This document shows positions 1 to 6,100 of a stretch of DNA of 7,829 nt, piece after piece. Under the pieces are notes generated by a model. The model was given only the letters and a program-made list of their open reading frames with translations, was not told the origin of the DNA and made no database searches. Made by a program: the position numbers and the translations under genes. The stretch's first letter is position 1. The number at the start of each line of letters is the position of its first letter. This DNA comes from Elusimicrobia bacterium RIFCSPLOWO2_01_FULL_60_11 (GTDB lineage Bacteria > Elusimicrobiota > Elusimicrobia > 2-02-FULL-39-32): NCBI GenBank assembly GCA_001800085.1, contig MGUS01000014.1, positions 1,819 through 9,647 of the forward strand, read 5' to 3'.

Positions 1-157
1 CGGAGGAAGTGACCAGGTTCCAGTACTTGTCCACGACCCGGACCGTCGCGTTCACGGAAGTTCCGGCGGCAGGCGTGGGAGCCGACCCGGAGCGGCCGCC
101 GGGGGTGGTCGTTTTGCCGGCGCTGTAAGTGGGAGCGAGCTGGACCATCACATGATG
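1..157 (-). repeat. Second invasin/Big_1-like domain B2 (C-terminal part cut by window edge)
   Basis: 52 residues are visible. It opens with H-H-V-M-V-Q-L and continues, after a Thr/Pro/Gly/Ser-rich stretch (2570 to 2589), with A-G-T-S-V-N-A-T-V-R-V-V-D-K, then Y-W-N-L-V. This matches the start of B1 (A-G-T-L-L-S-V-S-V-E-A-L-D) and shows that the second domain type is itself repeated. More copies may lie below position 1. Confidence 0.7.
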
Positions 158-3100
158 GGCGGCCGCGGGGTTGACCGTCACGGAGGTCTGGGCTCCCGTG
201 ACTCCGCTTCCAATGTGGTCCACGCGGATCACGCGGCTGCCGCTCTTTCTCAAGCGGATGACGTTGGAGAATGTGTGGGTCCCCTTGTCAACGGCAAGGA
301 AAGTATACTGGCGAGGCAGTCCGTAAAGCTCGTCCACCGTGTCATCCGTGTCGAAGTTCTCCGGGTCGTCAGCGGTCACGGTCGAGAACTTGACCCTGCC
401 CGTATACGAGGTCGCGCGCTGTCCGCTCGTGTCCAGGGCTTCGACGGAAACGGAAAGAAGGGTTCCGGCCGCCTGATTGTCCGGGAAGACCTGGAGAGCC
501 AGTTGAGTCGGGATCCCTGAAATGGAGAATTTGGGGCCGGATTTTCCCGCCGCCGCTTCAGCGTTGCCGGCATTATCCACCGCGCGCGTCCAGATCACAT
601 ACTGCTTCCCTTTGACCCAGCTCGAAGTGCCCACGGTATAGGCCCAGTCGCTTCCGCTGCCCACCATGCTGTCCTGCCACTGTTCGCCCCCGGCCACATT
701 CGTCCAGGTGGCGCCGTTCCAATAGTAATCTACGCCGTTGTCCGCGCAGCCCACGCAGCCGTAAATCACGGGACCGGCGCCCGTGTTGTCGTTCTCGTCG
801 CGCAGGATGAGAGTTTGGACTTTGCCCAGGTGCCAGCCCGAACCGTCGCGGTTGACGCCGGAACCGCTGTTGTTGATGTCCCAGGTGACGGCGCCGCCCG
901 AATCCTGCGCGGTCCCGTTGATCTGCTTGTTGGTGTCGTAAGCGTCGCCATTGACGATGCCCAGAGGATTGGTGTTGAGCAGTGCCGAGAGGGGAGGCGT
1001 GTCGTCGAATAGGAACCGGCTGCCCGCGCCTGGCGTCTGGGTGTTGCCGATGCTGTCGGCCGCGGTGGATTTGATCACATAATGCCTTCCGCTTTCCAGA
1101 GGGAACCCGGCCGGCGTGTAGGTCCAAGAAGACGTGTATAGGTTGGTGACGGCGATCCAGTTCTCCGAAGTGAGGTCGAAAGAAGAACTGCCGTGGCTCC
1201 AATATTTTCCCGAAAGCTCGTTCTGGAGGAGCAGGCGCACGCTGGCCACGCGCGTGGAAACGTCCACGGCCGTTCCGGTGAGGGGCGTGGCCACGCTGGA
1301 ATAGGCCCGGTTGTTCTCCGGGTGGCCGAAGGCGGAGACGGGCGCCGTATTGTCGAACACAAAGGTGCGCGTGGTGAAGTCGACCTCCATATTGTTGACG
1401 CCTGTGGTGCCGTCCGTGTCGGACCCGTCTTCGGAGCGGGAGACGACCTGGTAGGTGTGGGAGGAAGTCCAGGCCGTGGCATTCTGGAATTTTGAATGGG
1501 TATAGATCCACGACCGGCTTCCCGATCCTGCCGTGATCGTGGCGGGGTTCCAGGTCAGGGTCCCGGTCCAACCGCCCACGGCCGAACCTCCTTGATCGTG
1601 GTCCCAGTAAAGGGCGCTTTCAATGTCGTAGATTCTGAACCGCACCCGCTTGATGCCGGAATCGGGGAAGGGGTCCTGTGAGGTGCCGGCAATGGCGGGC
1701 ATGGAAGAGACCACGAGGCCGGACGCCCAGGGATAGGTGGTGATGGAAACGGGTTTTTGATTGTCGAAACGGAAATAGTTCGTGACCGATGCCGAGAGAT
1801 TGCCGGCATAGTCCTGCATGCGGATTTCAACCGTGTAGGTGGAAGCAGAAACCCAGTTGGGGATTCCGGTTGAAATCCAGGTGAAAACCGAGCCGGTGAG
1901 GGAGGTGCCCGTGGAATTGTTCCAGATGTTGGGCCAGGAGCCGTCGGTATCATCGATCCAGCCCAGGGTAGTCTGGTTCCAGAACTCGCGGAAGTTATCC
2001 GGCACTTCTACGACCGAACGGTCCGTGATGCGGTAGCGGATGGTCTGAACGTTCAAATTGTCGGAAGCGGTCCCGGAGATCATGGGCAGGGAGTTGTAGC
2101 GCGTCATCGTCACGGGCACTTGGAGCGCGCGCTTGGGCGCCTCATTGTCGAACTGGAACGCGATGTCCCCGGCGGCTTTGATGAGTTCGTCGTTGGTGGC
2201 GCTGTCGCGGCCCTGCGAATAGACGCGGTAGCGGTACTTGGCTGTGGCGTTGTTCCAGTTCGTGAGCTGGGTGTCGGGAGGCAGATTCGCGGCGATGGTC
2301 CACTCGCCGGCCACAGGGACAGCGGTCACGCCGATATGGGTTTCCGTTCCCTGCCAGGTCCCTCCGTTCCACCAGCGGTCGTTCGTGAGCTTGCTGCCGT
2401 CGTCGTCCTGATCTTCCCAGATATAAACTTTCACCTGCGTGACCGTGCCGCCGCCCGTGTCCTGGGCCGTGCCGGTGATCGTGGTGAGCGTTCCCGAGCT
2501 CAAGAAGGAGCCGTTGGCCGGGACGGTCACCATCGTCGTGGGGTCGATGTCGTCATACTTGAAGGCCTGCGTGGAGATGGCGCCCACATTGCCGGCCTTG
2601 TCGGTGGCATAGGTCAATATCTGGTAGGTCCTCGAGTTGAGAAGATTCGTGCTGTTGAAGACCCAGGTCCAGGGAGACGTGTCGATCGCATGGGTCCAGA
2701 TGGGGATGCTGGAGGTGAACGAGGACGTCCCGTTCCAATAAGCGCCCGTGCTTTCCTTGATGGTCACGGTCACGCCGCGGATGGAGAACGCGTCAAAGGA
2801 CGTCCCCAGGATCTGCGTGAAGGACTGGACCGGGTCGCCCACGGGAGAAGTGACGGTGGACGTGGGCGCCTCTACGTCATAGATGAAGCTGGTCTGCGCG
2901 GTCGTCCCGGACTGCAGGTTGCCGTTGGGGACGGCGGTGTCGCGGGCGGGCTGCCGCACCGTGTAAGTATAGCCGTTGCGGAATGGGGGAAGGGACGTCA
3001 GGCTCCAAGTGCCGTTCACGCCGGACAAGGAGTTGACCGGCCAGAACTGTTCAGAGGAAAGCGTGAAGGTCGCCGCGTTCTTGTCCCAGTAGGCCCCGGA

Positions 3101-6100
3101 AGGGTTGGTCTCCTGGATGGAGACCTCCACATTGATCGCGGCGGTGACGCCGCTCAAAAGGTCGGAGGCGGTTCCGGAAATGGAGGTCAGGACCGAGGCC
3201 CTGAGCTCCGAAATTTCGGTGGTGACGGGGAATTGGATGCCTGAAGTGGGCGGCAAGGTATCGATGATGATGGTGAAGGAATCCACGGCTGTCGTGAAGG
3301 TCGATGCCGCTCCGTCATAGGGGCCGATATTGGGCGGCGTAGCCACGTCGCGCGCCCGCGCCTGGACGAGATACTTCCTCCCGTTGGCCAGGGCGGACAG
3401 CTTAAGGTCGATCTCCCCGCTTTCAGAATAGTTCCACGAGCTTGGCGTGCCGCCGGAGGCGTTGAACCAGCAATTCAAGGCCGAGTCGGGTTCCGTGAAA
3501 TCGTTGGAGCCCTGGGACCAGAACTGGCCCGTCTGCTTATCCTGGATGCGGATCTCGACACCGCTGGCTGAGAGTTCGGCCAGTCCCGCCGCGGAAGAGG
3601 CGGGCAGGTCGAAGGCGCTCCCTTGGAGGGGCTCGATCTGCCTCCTGTATTGCTGGTTCGTGAGCGATGTCACCGTCGCCTGCGGCGTGCTCGCGTCGAA
3701 GAGGAAGGACGTGGAAAGCAGTGCAGTGTAATCTTCCGCGTTGCCGGCGGAATCCCTGGCCAAGCTCCTTAAAACATAGCGCTTGCCGCTGGTGAAGACC
3801 AGATTGGGGTGCGCATAACTCCAGGGTGAAGGCAGGGCGGCCGGGTTGAAATATTCCGTGGCGCCGTTGGCGATGGTATTACGATACCCGGGACCCGGGG
3901 CGCCCTGGTAGAAATAGCTGGTGGAGCCGTTCGATTCGAGCTGGCCGATGGAAACGCCCACGTCCGTGACGGCGGTGATGGCGTCGGAGGCCGTTCCGGT
4001 GATGGTTCCCACGGAGGAGAGGATGGAATTGTGGACGGGGAATTTGACGCGGCTCGAGGGTGCGACGGTGTCATAGGTGAAGGTGACGGAGTTGACGTTG
4101 ACCTGGAAATTGGTCTGAGCGTTGCCGGCCTTGTCCGTGGCGCGCGTGACCAATGTATACCTGCGGCCGCTGACAAAAGGAACGCTGTCGAAATGCCACT
4201 GGCTCCAATCGGCCTGGTCGGCGGTCGCGCTGTTGTAGATGGGGATGCCCGAATGGAAACTGAGATTGGCGGCGTTGTAATATCCGCCGGTGTCCACATA
4301 GAGGGTGTATTCCACGATGTTGATGCTGTTGAAGCCGAGGAGGTTGTCTCCCGCGGTCCCCGAAAGCGTGGCCAGGGAGTTATATGCCAGAGTGTTCAGA
4401 GGAACCTGGATATGGGTGGCGGGAGTGGAGGTATCGAAATAGAACTCGCGGTACTGCGGGTCGCCCACCTTGGCGTCCTCGGTGTTCCTGGCCTTGTCCG
4501 TCGCGCGGAAGCGGACGCCGTAGGTGCGCCCGTCCACCAGATGGGTCGACATCATGACGGCGGACCAGGTCTTGTCGGTCACGAAACTCATGGGGTAGTA
4601 GAGTTCCGACCCGGAGGTGAAGCTGGAGCCGTTCCACCACTGGCCGTTCACTTCTTTGATGGAATAGCTGGAGACGGCCACGCGGCCGCCTTCGCCCTCG
4701 TCTTCGGCGGTCCCCGAGATGACGGGGATGTTCTCGATCCGGTAGAAGCTGCCGTTCGTGATGCTCACGATGGCGCTCGTGGGCTGGCGGACGTCGTAGT
4801 TGAAGGTGGAGGAGCTTTCGCCGACCGAGGGGTCCACTCCATTGTAGGATTGGAGGTTCCCGGCCGCGTCGCGGGCCTTGACGAAGATGAAGTAAGTGGC
4901 GTTGTGCTGCAGGAAGGATTCCGTGAGGGTAAAGCCCCAGGTGGAACCGTAGGCAAGGCCGGCGGTGGAAATAGCGATGGCGGACTGGCCCACGACCCAG
5001 GACCCTCCGGTAAAGTAGAGGGAAGAAGTGGACTGCTGGATGTAGAGGTTGACCTGCTGGACATTATTGACGGCAGTCCCGCTTCTCACCCAGTCGTTGG
5101 CGGTGCCCAGGACGGAAGCGGCGCTTCCAAGGGATTTATAAGAGAAGTTGGGAGGGTTCTGGATCGTGGCCGTGGGTGTGTTGATGTCGTAGGCGAAGGT
5201 GATGGAACCCGCCATGCCCTGGTTCCCCGCGCCGGAGTTCTCCTCGTTCAGAACGTCATCGATGGCTTTGGAGGCGACATAGTAAGAAACGCCCGATGTC
5301 AGATCCGTATTGCTGAGCCCGTCCGTGTACTGCCATTCGGTGCCGGTCCAGTTCGTGGGGTTCCATACAGGCACCGGCTGGTTGAACGAATTCGCGGCCA
5401 CCCCGCCCCACCACTGTGTGTCCGAGAGGCGCTTCACGGCGACTTTGACGGAGCCGACCACGCCGGGCGCGGCGTCCTGGGCCGTGCCGGTGATCATGCC
5501 AAGGGGCAGGCCCGTGACCACGCTTGAAGAAGGCAGGGTGACCGCGCTGTCCGGGAGCCCCGTGTCCAGGGTGAAGGCGACCGTGGAATAGGCGCTGGAG
5601 TAATTCCCGGCCAGGTCCCTGGAACGGGCGATCACGGTATAAGAGGAGCCCGAGACCCAGAAAGAGACGTTCCCGAAGGTCCCCGTCGACCAGCTGAGGG
5701 TCCCCGGGACCGAGAACCACGCCGAGCTGTCAGCGGCGGTCTTGGTGAATTGAGGCGGACGGGTCGAGGGGTCCCAATAGTTGGGAGACGCGAGATCGTT
5801 GTTGCGGATGCGGACCTGGACCAGGTTCACGCCGGTGTTGGCGTCGGAAGCCACGCCCGCGAGAGTGGGCATGGCGGTGGCCCTGTCGCTCCCGTTGGGC
5901 GTCTGGATGGTGATGGTGGGCGCGACGGGATCCCAGACGAACGTATAGGAAGTGAAATCGACGTTCAAAATGGAGGAGGAGGAGTAATTCAGGGCGTTGT
6001 CGCGGGCTCTGACGCGCACGTAGTAGGTATCCCCGGCCGTCAGCACGGAACTCAACGCGGTCGTCGTGCTCCAGTTGATCGGGGCGCCTTCAGCCACCTC

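Noticed and set aside
785..799. Cadherin assignment from the D-E-N-D-N motif in R19
   Set aside because: The cadherin linker motif occurs at domain ends and is followed by a proline two residues on. Here it occurs once, in the middle of a module, and none of the other cadherin landmarks is present.
573..1571. Minus-strand open frame of 332 codons
   Set aside because: It is out of frame with the giant gene and overlaps it fully. The translation is rich in Arg, His and Gln, typical of an off-frame reading of GC-rich DNA, and has no domain signature.
4031..5527. Long plus-strand open frame (498 codons), with similar ones at 2120..3244 and 5750..6856
   Set aside because: These are in exact codon register opposite the true frame. 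They stay open because the sense protein seldom uses the codons TTA, CTA and TCA. Their translations are Gly/Arg/Val/Asp-rich with no recognisable motif, while the minus frame gives 19 aligned Ig-like modules.
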